DNA of 64,000 bases from Flavobacterium tagetis (GTDB taxonomy: Bacteria > Bacteroidota > Bacteroidia > Flavobacteriales > Flavobacteriaceae). Shown in pieces: positions 1-8,017 of the stretch (positions within the stretch are counted from its first letter, which is position 1; every line of letters begins with the position of its first letter). The stretch covers positions 310,001 to 374,000 of the forward strand of contig NZ_JAERSF010000003.1 in the NCBI RefSeq assembly GCF_016735615.1, written 5' to 3'. The notes beneath the pieces are model-generated. The model saw only the letters and a program-made list of their open reading frames with translations. It was not told the origin of the DNA and did not search any database. A program made the translations under genes and the position numbers.

Positions 1-11
1 TGCCACCCCGA
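1..11 (+). tRNA. 3' end of a tRNA, probably tRNA-Pro (partial)
   Basis: The window opens with TGC, then CACCCCG and an A. This fits the end of a T-stem, the 3' strand of a 7-bp acceptor stem and the discriminator base. The paired 5' strand would be CGGGGTG, and a C1-G72 pair with A73 is typical of bacterial tRNA-Pro. Two intact tRNA genes follow immediately, so a tRNA cluster is plausible. The rest of the gene lies outside the window, so the identity is an inference. Confidence 0.45.
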
Positions 12-27
12 CTACAATTGAAATAAT

Positions 28-101
<74 letters not shown>

Positions 102-102
102 C

Positions 103-132
103 AAAAAGTCACTCAAGTAGAGTGACTTTTTT
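103..132 (+). terminator. Intrinsic terminator after tRNA-Arg
   Basis: A perfect 12-bp stem (103-114 with 120-131), a 5-nt loop and a T-run. It separates the two tRNA-Arg genes. Confidence 0.9.
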
Positions 133-183
133 GTTTTTTATGTATATAGGTTTGATTTCTATTCTTAGAAATTTAAAAATAAT

Positions 184-257
184 GGTTCCATAGCTCAGCT
201 GGATAGAGCAACGCACTTCTAATGCGTAGGTCGAAGGTTCGAATCCTTCTGGGATCA
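184..257 (+). tRNA. tRNA-Arg (anticodon TCT), second isodecoder
   Basis: The cloverleaf has acceptor GGTTCCA with TGGGATC (two G-U pairs), a D-arm identical to the first tRNA, anticodon stem ACGCA/TGCGT with loop CTTCTAA, and the same T-arm. The anticodon is again TCT, but the acceptor and anticodon stems differ from the gene at 28, so this is a different isodecoder rather than a recent exact copy. A terminator follows. Confidence 0.96.
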
Positions 258-263
258 CTTTAT

Positions 264-293
264 AGGATGATCATTTTTTGATCATCCTTTTTT
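264..293 (+). terminator. Intrinsic terminator after second tRNA-Arg
   Basis: A 10-bp stem AGGATGATCA/TGATCATCCT with a 5-T loop, followed by a run of T. Confidence 0.88.
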
Positions 294-349
294 GTTTTGT
301 ACCTATTTTGCTTATTTTTAGTTTTTCTTGATTAAAAAGCATTAATGGT

Positions 350-874
350 ATGAGAATAGCAATACTTGGAGCTCATAAGGTTGGTAAAACCACATTGGCG
401 GAAAAACTGCATGAAATTCTTCCTGATTATGAGTTTTATTCAGAACCGTATTTTGAACTGCAGGAAATGGGTTTTGATTTCTCTGAAATGCCTATTGCGG
501 ATGATTATATAATCCAGTTAGAACATTCTTTAAAGCAAATTGTAAGAAGTAACAGGAACGCTATTTTTGACCGCTGCCCCATTGATCTTTTAGCATATGC
601 TTTAGCGGTCGATGATAAATTAAATTTCTCGTCAATATTTAATAAAATTCAAAATACAATTAAAGAAATTGATGTGTTTGTATTTGTTCCTATTGAAAAG
701 CCAGATAGAATTTTATGCTCAGATTCTGATTTACCTGAACTGAGAGATAAGGTGAATGATATTATTGGCGAACTAATTCTTGATTTTGATTTGGAAGTAA
801 TTGAAGTAAAAGGAAGTTTATCTGAAAGATTAGATCAAATTCAAAATAAAATATTAAAGAGAAAAAATAAATAA
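350..874 (+). CDS. P-loop ATPase/kinase-like protein (AAA_28-like)
   Basis: A 174-residue soluble protein. A Walker A motif GAHKVGKT sits at residues 7-14 directly after a first beta strand, and an FDRCPIDLLAY segment near residue 73 resembles the region after Walker B in NadR/thymidylate-kinase-like ATPases. The length and N-terminal P-loop fit the small AAA_28 class of nucleotide-binding proteins found beside many unrelated genes. The substrate is not evident; nucleotide or nucleoside phosphorylation is only a guess from the fold. It stands alone between the tRNA genes and a convergent PRC-barrel gene, and a shared terminator overlaps its stop codon. Confidence 0.72.
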   Translation: MRIAILGAHKVGKTTLAEKLHEILPDYEFYSEPYFELQEMGFDFSEMPIADDYIIQLEHSLKQIVRSNRNAIFDRCPIDLLAYALAVDDKLNFSSIFNKIQNTIKEIDVFVFVPIEKPDRILCSDSDLPELRDKVNDIIGELILDFDLEVIEVKGSLSERLDQIQNKILKRKNK

Positions 875-907
875 AGACCAAACATTCTTGAACGCTTGGT
901 CTTTATT
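870..907. terminator. Bidirectional terminator between convergent genes
   Basis: A perfect 12-bp stem (870-881 with 896-907) made of AATAAAGACCAA and its complement, with a 14-nt loop. It has A-rich and T-rich arms on both strands, overlaps the stop codon of the upstream gene, and lies 37 nt from the stop of the minus-strand gene. Confidence 0.75.
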
Positions 908-944
908 CGTTTGTAATATTTGTTTTTAATGAAAATTACATTTA

Positions 945-1457
945 TCAATAATTGTCAAATTCTCTTCGTTTGTAAAAAGTATCGTCATTACTTTCAGAAG
1001 CAAGGCGCGATTCTTCAGTAGGATAATAAGAATTCAATACTCTTCTTTCGTATTCCCTGTCAAAATCATTTTGCCAGTTATATCTGCTTGTTTTTCTAAA
1101 TGTATCATATCCAATATTGTTGGCCATGACAATTTTAGTGTCTTTATTTATACTCACAGAACCAATTGGTATAATAATGTGGCTGTCTCCATCTTTATAG
1201 ATAAATTCCTTTCCATTTTCATTTGCAATTGCATCATGCACTTCATTACGACTGTCTTCAATTAATCCTTTGTCTAAATTAACGTCAAGATAAACAACAC
1301 GTTGCATATCTTTATTAACCCAAAGGTTATCAATTTTTCCTATTGTGCGGTTGTCTGCGTCTACAATTTTCCAACCTCTTACATCAGAATAGTTTGAAGC
1401 AACTTTATAATCAGAAAGCTCGTCTAATCTGTATAAATTTCTATCTTTATTTTCCAT
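945..1457 (-). CDS. PRC-barrel domain protein
   Basis: 170 residues. Residues ~20-110 contain a PRC-barrel-type segment (VRGWKIVDADNRTIGKIDNL, followed by VVYLDVNL and HIIIPIGSVSI), a beta-barrel fold found in the photosynthetic reaction centre H subunit and in many stand-alone bacterial proteins. The C-terminal ~50 residues are rich in Arg, Tyr and Asp and look disordered. There is no signal peptide or membrane segment. Stand-alone PRC proteins often appear in stress- or envelope-related gene sets, but the role is unknown. A 56-codon membrane peptide gene lies 6 nt upstream on the same strand, so the two are probably cotranscribed. Confidence 0.75.
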   Translation of the reverse strand: MENKDRNLYRLDELSDYKVASNYSDVRGWKIVDADNRTIGKIDNLWVNKDMQRVVYLDVNLDKGLIEDSRNEVHDAIANENGKEFIYKDGDSHIIIPIGSVSINKDTKIVMANNIGYDTFRKTSRYNWQNDFDREYERRVLNSYYPTEESRLASESNDDTFYKRREFDNY

Positions 1458-1463
1458 AGTTTC

Positions 1464-1634
1464 TTAATAATTTGCTGTGCTATCTACACTAGAATTGTTT
1501 TCGATTTCCATTCTGTTTTCGTTTTGCACTTGATCATCTCTCAAAAAGACATAGTATACAAGTGCTGAGATCAATAGGACTGCTACAATCCATGGCCAAA
1601 TTGGCTTCTTTTTCTCAATCTTAATTTCTGCCAT
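1464..1634 (-). CDS. Small single-pass membrane protein (56 aa)
   Basis: A short open frame starting at ATG 1634 and ending TAA at 1464. It encodes a Lys-rich start (MAEIKIEKKK), one hydrophobic helix (PIWPWIVAVLLISALVYYVF, residues 11-30) and a polar Asn/Glu-rich tail. The positively charged N-terminus predicts an N-in inner membrane topology. It ends 6 nt before the PRC-barrel gene on the same strand, which supports a two-gene unit. No family is recognised. The charge pattern and helix make it look real rather than a chance frame. Confidence 0.68.
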   Translation of the reverse strand: MAEIKIEKKKPIWPWIVAVLLISALVYYVFLRDDQVQNENRMEIENNSSVDSTANY

Positions 1635-1911
1635 AACCTATATTTTTTATTGTGAATATTTAATTTTATAATAAAGGTACAAATGAGGGAAGTCTTGGGA
1701 AGTATTTAATTTTTGATAGAATTTATACAATTCCCAGTTAGCTGAAAAAAGATTTTTGCAGGCTTAATTGCTTGAAATATGTTTATTTGATCTTGTGATA
1801 TTTTAAATATTTCCAATGTTTACGGGCATTTCTTACTTTCTTAAAATATTTTGCACTAAATTGCTTCTTCATTTTTAATTCTAATAACAAATAAAATTTT
1901 TACTACGCCCC

Positions 1912-2430
1912 ATGAATGAAGAAATAAATTTTTACCGAAACGCCAAGAAAACAAGAAGCTTACTTTTATATGCTAGTGCATTAAGTTTTTTATTAGCAAT
2001 TGCATTTTTATACGGAATAGGAACTTTTGATGGAGTATTTAAAATAAAACTATCTATTGCTTCAGGTGCTATTCTTTTGATAATGCTTGTCTTGATATTT
2101 AAAATGCTTGCAAGTATAAAGGACAAATCTCCATTAATTCAAATAGATTCAAATGGTTTTTCTGGAAGAGCAACTCCAGTAGCTAAAGCTTTCGGAAGAA
2201 TAGAGTGGCAAGATGTTATCGATTTACAATTAACGAAAGTAGGAGGTGATACTTTGATAGCCATTACTATTGACAATATATCTAAGTATGATGGTCGTGT
2301 TTCTAAATTTCTTTGGAAAATGGCTTATGACGAACAAAATTCGAAATTGAATATAATGTACTCGGCTTCAGAAATTGGAATTAATGCAGATGAATTGTAT
2401 AGGCTGTTTTTAGAACATTGGAAAAAATAA
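1912..2430 (+). CDS. Two-helix membrane protein, STM3941-like
   Basis: 172 residues. Two hydrophobic segments (about residues 15-37 and 45-67) are followed by a soluble domain with PLIQIDSNGFSGRATP and FGRIEWQDVIDLQL. This resembles the STM3941-type or PH-like small membrane proteins, where two N-terminal helices precede a compact beta domain. The function is unknown. It is convergent with the acetyltransferase gene, and a shared terminator hairpin overlaps the 3' end of that gene. The ATG lies after an AT-rich leader with no strong ribosome binding site, as is usual in this phylum. Confidence 0.6.
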   Translation: MNEEINFYRNAKKTRSLLLYASALSFLLAIAFLYGIGTFDGVFKIKLSIASGAILLIMLVLIFKMLASIKDKSPLIQIDSNGFSGRATPVAKAFGRIEWQDVIDLQLTKVGGDTLIAITIDNISKYDGRVSKFLWKMAYDEQNSKLNIMYSASEIGINADELYRLFLEHWKK

Positions 2431-2450
2431 AATAGTCAGTTATAAAATTT

Positions 2451-2481
2451 AAGGAGCCACTTTAATGAAGTGGCTCTTTTG
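2451..2481. terminator. Bidirectional terminator hairpin
   Basis: Stem GAGCCACTT/AAGTGGCTC (2454-2462 with 2468-2476) with a 5-nt loop, flanked by A and T runs. It lies between convergent genes and uses the last codons of the minus-strand acetyltransferase. Confidence 0.75.
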
Positions 2482-2905
2482 TTAATTCTAAATGCAAAAT
2501 TGGATATGGTTTTCCACAGCCGTCTAAATCAGAGGTAGATTTTATCTCAAATCCAAAACGTTTGTAAAACGCTGTGGCTGTTTGGTTATCTGTATTTACG
2601 TCAACTTTCGAGATTTTAAGCTCTTCAATTGCATACAATAATAGTTGTTTACCAATTCCTTTTCCAATTTGGTTTGCTGTTACAAACAACATTTCTAAGT
2701 TTTCTTCATGAGTTCCGACAAAACCAATAATTTGTTGTTGGTCATTTTTTATGCAGTGCAAAGAAACATTGTCAAAAAAGTTTGGAATAATCTCTTTGTA
2801 AAATATAAAATCTTCGGGTTTTAAGAAATCATGTGTCGCTTTTACCGAAGATTCCCAAACCGAAATCAGTTCAGGATATTCTGTTTTATTTACTTTTTGA
2901 ATCAC
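2462..2905 (-). CDS. GNAT family N-acetyltransferase (YjaB-like)
   Basis: 147 residues covering one GNAT domain. The start WESSVKATHDFL is characteristic of the YjaB branch. The acetyl-CoA loop reads NQIGKGIGKQLL, followed by a helix, then VDVNTDNQTATAFYKRFGF, the usual beta5-alpha4 region with the F/Y-K-R-x-GF motif. The enzyme would transfer acetyl from acetyl-CoA to an amine; the substrate is unknown. It is a single-gene unit in the cytoplasm, convergent with the gene upstream. Confidence 0.85.
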   Translation of the reverse strand: MIQKVNKTEYPELISVWESSVKATHDFLKPEDFIFYKEIIPNFFDNVSLHCIKNDQQQIIGFVGTHEENLEMLFVTANQIGKGIGKQLLLYAIEELKISKVDVNTDNQTATAFYKRFGFEIKSTSDLDGCGKPYPILHLELTKEPLH

Positions 2906-2966
2906 AGTCTTGATTGTTTAATTTTTTGATGACTGGCAAAAATAGCAATTATGTGTAATATTGAAT

Positions 2967-3740
2967 TTATCTTTTGCCTGCTGCCCAGAAAATTGAATTT
3001 CTCAAAAGAGTAGTGTAAGCTTCGTTTTCAAATAATTCTGGCGCATGTCCCATAAAAATGTAAACATTTCGCGAAGCAAAGCGATCGTTTGTCCACACTA
3101 CAGGATGATCTCCCATTTTTATTTTTGAATCAGGCTGGTAAGTAGATTCATCAACTGAAGCTAGAACATGAACATCTGGCCGCGGACTTTTATCATAAAT
3201 ATACCATTCTTCTTTTTGTATGAGAAAATCAGAAGGCATTCCTTTCGTTACAGGATGAAATTTATCTTCGATATTTACTTTTCCACTTGCAAAATCAGGA
3301 ATGTAATTCACAAATCTGATTCCGCCCATAAAATCAGAAAACCAGTTCCACATTGGGTATCCATCAAACTCCCCAAGTAAAGTAGCATGATGCAAACCAA
3401 CCCAACCGCCTTTTCCGCTGTTCATGTATTTCTGAAATGCCTGCATCGATTCTTCGCTCCAAGTATACGGAGGATAATCTAATTGTATAAAAACTTGATA
3501 TTGTTTTAAAAGTGCTTCATTGATTGTTTTGGTGCTTTCAATATAATCAATGGTAAAGCTGCTATCAATGGCGAGTTTGTTCAGCCATGGTTTTGCTGCT
3601 TTTGTAAACGGAAGATGATGTCCGCCATTTTCGTATAAAACTAAAGCTTTAAAATGTGTTTTTTTCTGTTTTTGAGCCAGACTGTCCTGCTGAAAGAAAC
3701 AGCTTAAAATAAGTACAAGAAATACTATCGAATTTTTCAT
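2967..3740 (-). CDS. Secreted ThuA domain protein
   Basis: 257 residues. An N-terminal export signal (residues 1-22) has both a possible lipobox (ILSC, Cys14) and a possible signal peptidase I site after SLAQ. The rest is one ThuA-like domain: FKALVLYENGGHH, then LDYPPYTW, GKGGWVGLHHA, a WNWFSDFMGG segment and HPVVWTNDRFASRNVYIFMG. This is the class-I glutamine-amidotransferase-like fold named for trehalose utilization and often found in sugar-degradation clusters. It lies just downstream of the GH9 gene on the same strand, consistent with a small carbohydrate-related operon. The biochemical activity of ThuA is not established. Confidence 0.82.
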   Translation of the reverse strand: MKNSIVFLVLILSCFFQQDSLAQKQKKTHFKALVLYENGGHHLPFTKAAKPWLNKLAIDSSFTIDYIESTKTINEALLKQYQVFIQLDYPPYTWSEESMQAFQKYMNSGKGGWVGLHHATLLGEFDGYPMWNWFSDFMGGIRFVNYIPDFASGKVNIEDKFHPVTKGMPSDFLIQKEEWYIYDKSPRPDVHVLASVDESTYQPDSKIKMGDHPVVWTNDRFASRNVYIFMGHAPELFENEAYTTLLRNSIFWAAGKR

Positions 3741-3766
3741 GAAAGCAATTTGTTAAGTCGAATTAA

Positions 3767-5535
3767 TTACGGTTCAACCGTTGCAGTTATAGCTTGTAAA
3801 AACCACGCAGAATGCGGAATCCATTGTTCGGTCCAGCGCCATTCATTGCCTTTGTCTTCCATTTTAAAATCAATTCCAGAACCATCGCCATTTCCATCTT
3901 TTCCTGTAATCCCGTTAGAAATACCGCCTTTTTCAGATCCATGTCCGTAATTAGAATGCATGTAAGGCACATTGTTTTCTCCAAATTTGGACAAAAAGCA
4001 CATAGAATACGGATTGCAACCTAAAATCCAAGATAATTGCTGTGCGGCATACAAATCAAGCGATTTTTTTGTGTCACTATTTTTTTGAATTGAAAGACTT
4101 TTTCCGCCTTCTATAGCCGCAGTTGCCAATGAAGCCAATCTAGCATTTTCGCCTTGCCACCACCAGCCGGTTTCATTATCGTGCGGAATAAAAATCCGTC
4201 TTGGATTTTATTATTAAATAAAAAACTTTGCCTTGCATAACCAAACGGATTAGCGACATTGTTTGTAACGTTTAAATTGTATTCCAAAGCTTTTTTGATA
4301 ATATTTTCTGCAGCAGTTCTTTCTTTACCGTCAGATTCTTTTTTCAGATATCTCGTTAGTGCTACAATCGGCAAACCTGCATCGGATGCATGCCAAAACG
4401 GACGATTTCCATCGTTGCTTCTAAACCAGCCTTTATCCGTCATTCGGCTTTCAAGTTTATGAGCCCATTTTCTGGCTTCATCTTTATAAAAATTATCATT
4501 GGTGGCAATCCATAATTCTGTTGCCGCCATTAAAGCACAATAATCATCTATGATGTTTTCTTTTCCGTCGTCATCATATTTTGTGTTATTGATTAAAAGG
4601 TGGGCATAAGCTCGTTTTGCTCCATCCAAATATTGTTTTGAAGTAAAATCTCCGCTCTTATTCCATTTTGAAATTCTAGCAAGTGACGCTATTGCCATTC
4701 CTGCGCCTTCACGAAAAGCAGATTGATATTCGTCAGTAGTAACACTATTGGCTTTTAATCCAACAATTCTTCGTGCTGAAGGATTTTTGTCAAAGTAGCT
4801 GAAAACAATCATATAAAAATAATCTTCATCAGAAAGACAGCGCATCATGTAATCGGCTCCCCAAATGGCTTCATTATCCAAAGAGTCTTTTATTTTCCAT
4901 TGCACGAGCTTTTTTGAAATGGTTTCGGATGTATTTATAAGAGACCAAGTTACCAAAGGAGTTTGTTGAGGCGATACAAAATTAGCGTAAGCCAAATGCG
5001 AAAAATACTTGCTTACATCTCCAGATGCATCACACCATCCGCCGTGAACATCTACTTTTTTTGTGCTTCCAAACAATAACATGTTTTTGTCAGCTTCAAG
5101 TTCTTCGGGTGTGTTGGCTCTTTGTTTGTTGTAATAATGTATAATTGAAGAAATGGTGCGTTTTGCCAGAATGTTTTCCTCAATTGAAAAACGGACAGAA
5201 GTATATATCTGATCTGCAATTTTGAATGATACTTTGTAATTTCCAGGTTTTTGAAAAGATGAAAAATTGGCTTTATAATAAAATTTGCCCAATTTCCAGT
5301 CATCGACACTTTCAGCTTTTCCTATTTTAGAAGTAAAAACTGTTTTTCCAGAATCAGCATCTATAATGTCAAAAGTTGAATTCAAAAGATTGCTGTGATA
5401 TTCAATAATAGCAATTTTTGGACTTTTTGGATCAAAGCCTACTTGGTTTACGTGTATGATAGTTTTGCTATAAGCTGAAATAGAAATGAGCAAAACTGTT
5501 AGAGTGTATCTTAATTGTTTTCTGAGTTTTAGCAT
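3767..5535 (-). pseudogene. GH9 family glycoside hydrolase, frameshifted
   Basis: Two overlapping frames together make one GH9 protein of about 589 residues. Frame one (from 5535) has a signal peptide, an N-terminal Ig-like CelD_N domain (HVNQVGFDPKSPKIAII) and most of the (alpha/alpha)6 barrel, including HGGWCDASGD at residues 164-173 with the catalytic Asp pair. Near position 4190 it runs out of frame. The other frame resumes with IPHDNETGWWWQGENARLAS and continues through LGCNPYS and the C-terminal TEQWIPHSAWF, where the acid Glu is expected. Restoring one base in the A5 run at 4190-4194 gives 1770 nt, a whole number of codons. Family members hydrolyse beta-glucans or act as exo-glucosidases. 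It may be a real mutation or a sequencing error. Confidence 0.85.
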
Positions 5536-5719
5536 GGTTTTAGTTTTTTAGCTAGTAGAAGAGGCAAATTACAAAAAAGGGAAAATTTTTCTAAGCTAAA
5601 TTGTCTTACGCTAAAAACTGAAATTTACAATGCAAACAAGTTTTATTGGGGTTTGTGCTAAAATTGAAAAACCAATGATGTGTATTTGATGTGATTTTTG
5701 GGAGCAGATTAAGATTATT

Positions 5720-5920
5720 TTAATTCATCATCCTTTTCACTTTTTCCATCTGATTAAAACATTTAGAGTGTATTTCTAGACCTTCTTTGTATTGTTCAAG
5801 ACTCATTCCGTATAAATTAGGAATATATTCTAAATCCATTTTATTTGCTGATGATATTTCAAATTGGTTTTGAATTGTATCTGGGTGGCTGTTTTCTTTT
5901 TTATAGTTGCGGTTGGACAT
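5720..5920 (-). CDS. Small orphan protein (66 aa)
   Basis: A 66-residue hydrophilic protein with no signal or membrane segment and no recognised family. The C-terminal half (LYGMSLEQYKEGLEIHSKCF) predicts helices. It follows the 91-aa orphan gene with a gap of about 40 nt on the same strand, and both lie divergent from an XRE regulator, so the three may form one small module. The function is unknown. Confidence 0.5.
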   Translation of the reverse strand: MSNRNYKKENSHPDTIQNQFEISSANKMDLEYIPNLYGMSLEQYKEGLEIHSKCFNQMEKVKRMMN

Positions 5921-5961
5921 AAAATTAAAAATTTGATTGTGGAAAGGTTTATAATAATTTT

Positions 5962-6237
5962 CTAGGCTTCTGAGGTTAAAAGTTTTATTTTTTCAATTGC
6001 TTGTTTGTTTTCATATGCTACTTCTACTAATGCTAATAAAATATCATTTCTAAGTATTGTTTTGTTTCTGACGTTTCTAATTACAGCTTTAGTTGGAGCG
6101 CGCTGTCCTTTTTTAATAATATGAGCAATAGTAAGATCAACATACGTTACAGGTAAATGCTTATCTATAAATTCATAAGCTTTTTTATTGTGAGAATTAT
6201 CTTCTTTAAAATTGCTATTATTGATTAATTTTGACAT
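5962..6237 (-). CDS. Small orphan protein (91 aa), divergent from XRE regulator
   Basis: A 91-residue protein, mostly helical by sequence, with a basic central segment (GQRAPTKAVIRNVRNKTILR) and an acidic/hydrophobic C-terminal helix. No known domain is recognised. Its start lies about 120 nt from the divergent XRE gene across an AT-rich region, a usual arrangement for a regulator and its target. The basic stretch could bind nucleic acid, which is inference only. With the 66-aa gene it forms a likely two-gene unit. Confidence 0.55.
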   Translation of the reverse strand: MSKLINNSNFKEDNSHNKKAYEFIDKHLPVTYVDLTIAHIIKKGQRAPTKAVIRNVRNKTILRNDILLALVEVAYENKQAIEKIKLLTSEA

Positions 6238-6355
6238 ATATTTGCTAATTATTATTTACATGCTTTTAAGTTATGTAAATGTAGGAATATTATTATATTT
6301 ATTATTCTTTTTAATGTTAAAAAATATATTTAAGCTATATTTTGTTTGAATTTAA

Positions 6356-6685
6356 ATGATGATGTATCACGAGAAACTAAGCAAATTCTTTAAGGATAAA
6401 GGATTAAAGCAAAAGGAAGTTGGGGCAATCTTAGGATTTAGCCCAGCAATGATTGGAAGGTATTTACATGGAACGGCTAGTATAGGTTCTGAATTTATTC
6501 TTAGTTTAAGTAAAAATTTTCCGGATGTAGATTTGAATGACCTTTTTGCTCCTAATGAGCAAAATATGGTTAATGAAGTTGGAGCAGTTTATGAAAAACA
6601 GACTATTTTGAATGATTTACAAGAAATAGAAGGTAGAATTCATAATATTAGACTGCGTTTGGCCGACAAAAAGTTTGAGGAATAA
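6356..6685 (+). CDS. XRE-family helix-turn-helix regulator
   Basis: 109 residues. Residues ~4-60 form a Cro/CI-type helix-turn-helix: HEKLSKFFKDKGLKQKEVGA, then ILGFSPAMIGRYLHG and SLSKNFPDVDLNDLF. The C-terminal ~40 residues are predicted as a coiled-coil helix (NDLQEIEGRIHNIRLRL), suitable for dimerisation. Three ATG codons in a row (6356, 6359, 6362) could each start it. It is divergent from two small orphan genes and probably controls them and itself. A terminator follows at 6732. Confidence 0.82.
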   Translation: MMMYHEKLSKFFKDKGLKQKEVGAILGFSPAMIGRYLHGTASIGSEFILSLSKNFPDVDLNDLFAPNEQNMVNEVGAVYEKQTILNDLQEIEGRIHNIRLRLADKKFEE

Positions 6686-6731
6686 TAGAAAATTTTCCAA
6701 AAAGAAGTCTAACAATTCTAATTTTAACAGC

Positions 6732-6766
6732 AACAAAAAACCACTTTTTCAGAGTGGTTTTTTGTT
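6732..6766 (+). terminator. Intrinsic terminator after XRE regulator gene
   Basis: A 14-bp stem (6732-6745 with 6753-6766) including ACCACT/AGTGGT and A-rich/T-rich arms, with a 7-nt loop. Confidence 0.85.
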
Positions 6767-6821
6767 ATAAAATACTTGATTTTTAATTGAATCTATACAG
6801 AGAGGTTAAGTTTTTTTTTAT

Positions 6822-6829
6822 TAAATTTG
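6822..6829 (+). promoter_or_regulatory. Probable -7 box of the desaturase gene
   Basis: TAAATTTG matches the Bacteroidota -7 consensus TAnnTTTG, 26 nt before the ATG at 6856. No clear -33 TTG lies at the right distance. Confidence 0.4.
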
Positions 6830-6855
6830 GTTAACAATTTCTAGCAGTAACCAAT

Positions 6856-7959
6856 ATGGAAAAATTAAAACGACCGGTTTATGTTAAACCAGGAGCAGAT
6901 GATTTTTTTAAAAAGATGCGTTTAGAAGTGAATGAAACGGTCTTAAAAAACTCGTCTTTGTATGTATTAAATGTTGTGAAGTCTTTAGGGCTTCTGGCAG
7001 TATTTTTTTTGTTCTATGCCTGTATTTTATTTTTCGGGAACCAGACTCCCTTGTTGTTTCTTTTTTATATTTTGTCTGGTATTACAATGATCGTTTTATT
7101 TATAAATGCTTTTCATGATGCTGCACATGGAGCTTTGTTCAAAAAGCCAAAGCATAATGAATGGTTTTTATATGTTTTAGAACTTTTTGGGAGTAATCAT
7201 TGGCTTTGGATGCGACGTCATATAAGTCTGCATCATGCTTATCCAAACGTGCCAGATTGGGACGTAGATATCAAACAAAGCGATATTATTAGAATATTCC
7301 CAAACAGTCCGTTGTTTAATTATCACAAGTATCAACACATTTATATGTGGTTTATTTATCCTCTTTATAGCCTAAACTGGCTTTATATTAGAGATTTTAA
7401 AGATTTCTTTGGCACAAAAGATAATTATGTAAAGAAAGTTGTAGATAAAATCCCGAGACAAGAAGTTTACAGACTGTTTGCGGCTAAGATTATAAATCTT
7501 ATTTATTTGCTTTTTATCCCGATGATGCTTTTAAGCCAGCCTTGGTATATGGTGCTTTTTGCTTGGCTGTCTATGCATTTATGCGGTAGTGCAATTGGTG
7601 TTGTGGCATTGGTTTCGACACATGTTGATGAAGATGCTCACTTTCCTCATACAGATGAAGACGGAAACCTTTCAGATACATGGGTAATGCATCAAATGAT
7701 TGTTACTAAGGATTTTAGTACAGAAAGCAAATTGGCTAATTTTCTTTACGGCGGATTTACACATCACGTAGCGCATCATCTTTTTCCCGCCGTTGGACAT
7801 ACATACTATCCGTACATTACGCCAATAATAAGACGTTATGCAGAAGAATATAATTTGCCATACACCTCGTATCCGTTTTATCATGCTGTTCGTTCTCATT
7901 TTAGAATGCTGAGAGATAAAGGTGTAAGAGAGAATATTTTAGTTACGGGAGAAATATAA
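6856..7959 (+). CDS. Membrane fatty acid desaturase
   Basis: 367 residues with all three histidine boxes of the membrane desaturase family: HDAAH (87-91), RRHISLHH (about 120-127) and HHVAHHLFP (about residues 303-311). Hydrophobic segments at ~42-62, 65-85, ~170-190 and ~210-250 give the usual four-helix arrangement, with the boxes on the cytoplasmic face binding two irons. The enzyme introduces a double bond in acyl chains using O2 and an electron donor; the QMIVTKDFS-type segment and the HHxxHH third box fit the linoleoyl-CoA/acyl-lipid desaturase group. It is a single-gene unit with its own promoter and terminator and is probably involved in membrane fluidity. Confidence 0.92.
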   Translation: MEKLKRPVYVKPGADDFFKKMRLEVNETVLKNSSLYVLNVVKSLGLLAVFFLFYACILFFGNQTPLLFLFYILSGITMIVLFINAFHDAAHGALFKKPKHNEWFLYVLELFGSNHWLWMRRHISLHHAYPNVPDWDVDIKQSDIIRIFPNSPLFNYHKYQHIYMWFIYPLYSLNWLYIRDFKDFFGTKDNYVKKVVDKIPRQEVYRLFAAKIINLIYLLFIPMMLLSQPWYMVLFAWLSMHLCGSAIGVVALVSTHVDEDAHFPHTDEDGNLSDTWVMHQMIVTKDFSTESKLANFLYGGFTHHVAHHLFPAVGHTYYPYITPIIRRYAEEYNLPYTSYPFYHAVRSHFRMLRDKGVRENILVTGEI

Positions 7960-7976
7960 CTTTGAGGATATTTAAT

Positions 7977-8010
7977 AAAAAAAAAGCGGTTCAAAAAACC
8001 GCTTTTTTTA
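7977..8010. terminator. Bidirectional terminator, desaturase / lipoprotein
   Basis: Stem AAGCGGTT/AACCGCTT (7984-7991 with 7997-8004) extended by A and T runs on both sides. It lies between two convergent genes. Confidence 0.85.
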
Positions 8011-8017
8011 TGATGTA

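Noticed and set aside
3168..3380. Plus-strand open frame inside the ThuA gene
   Set aside because: Antisense shadow of a gene with clear family motifs; no homology-like features.
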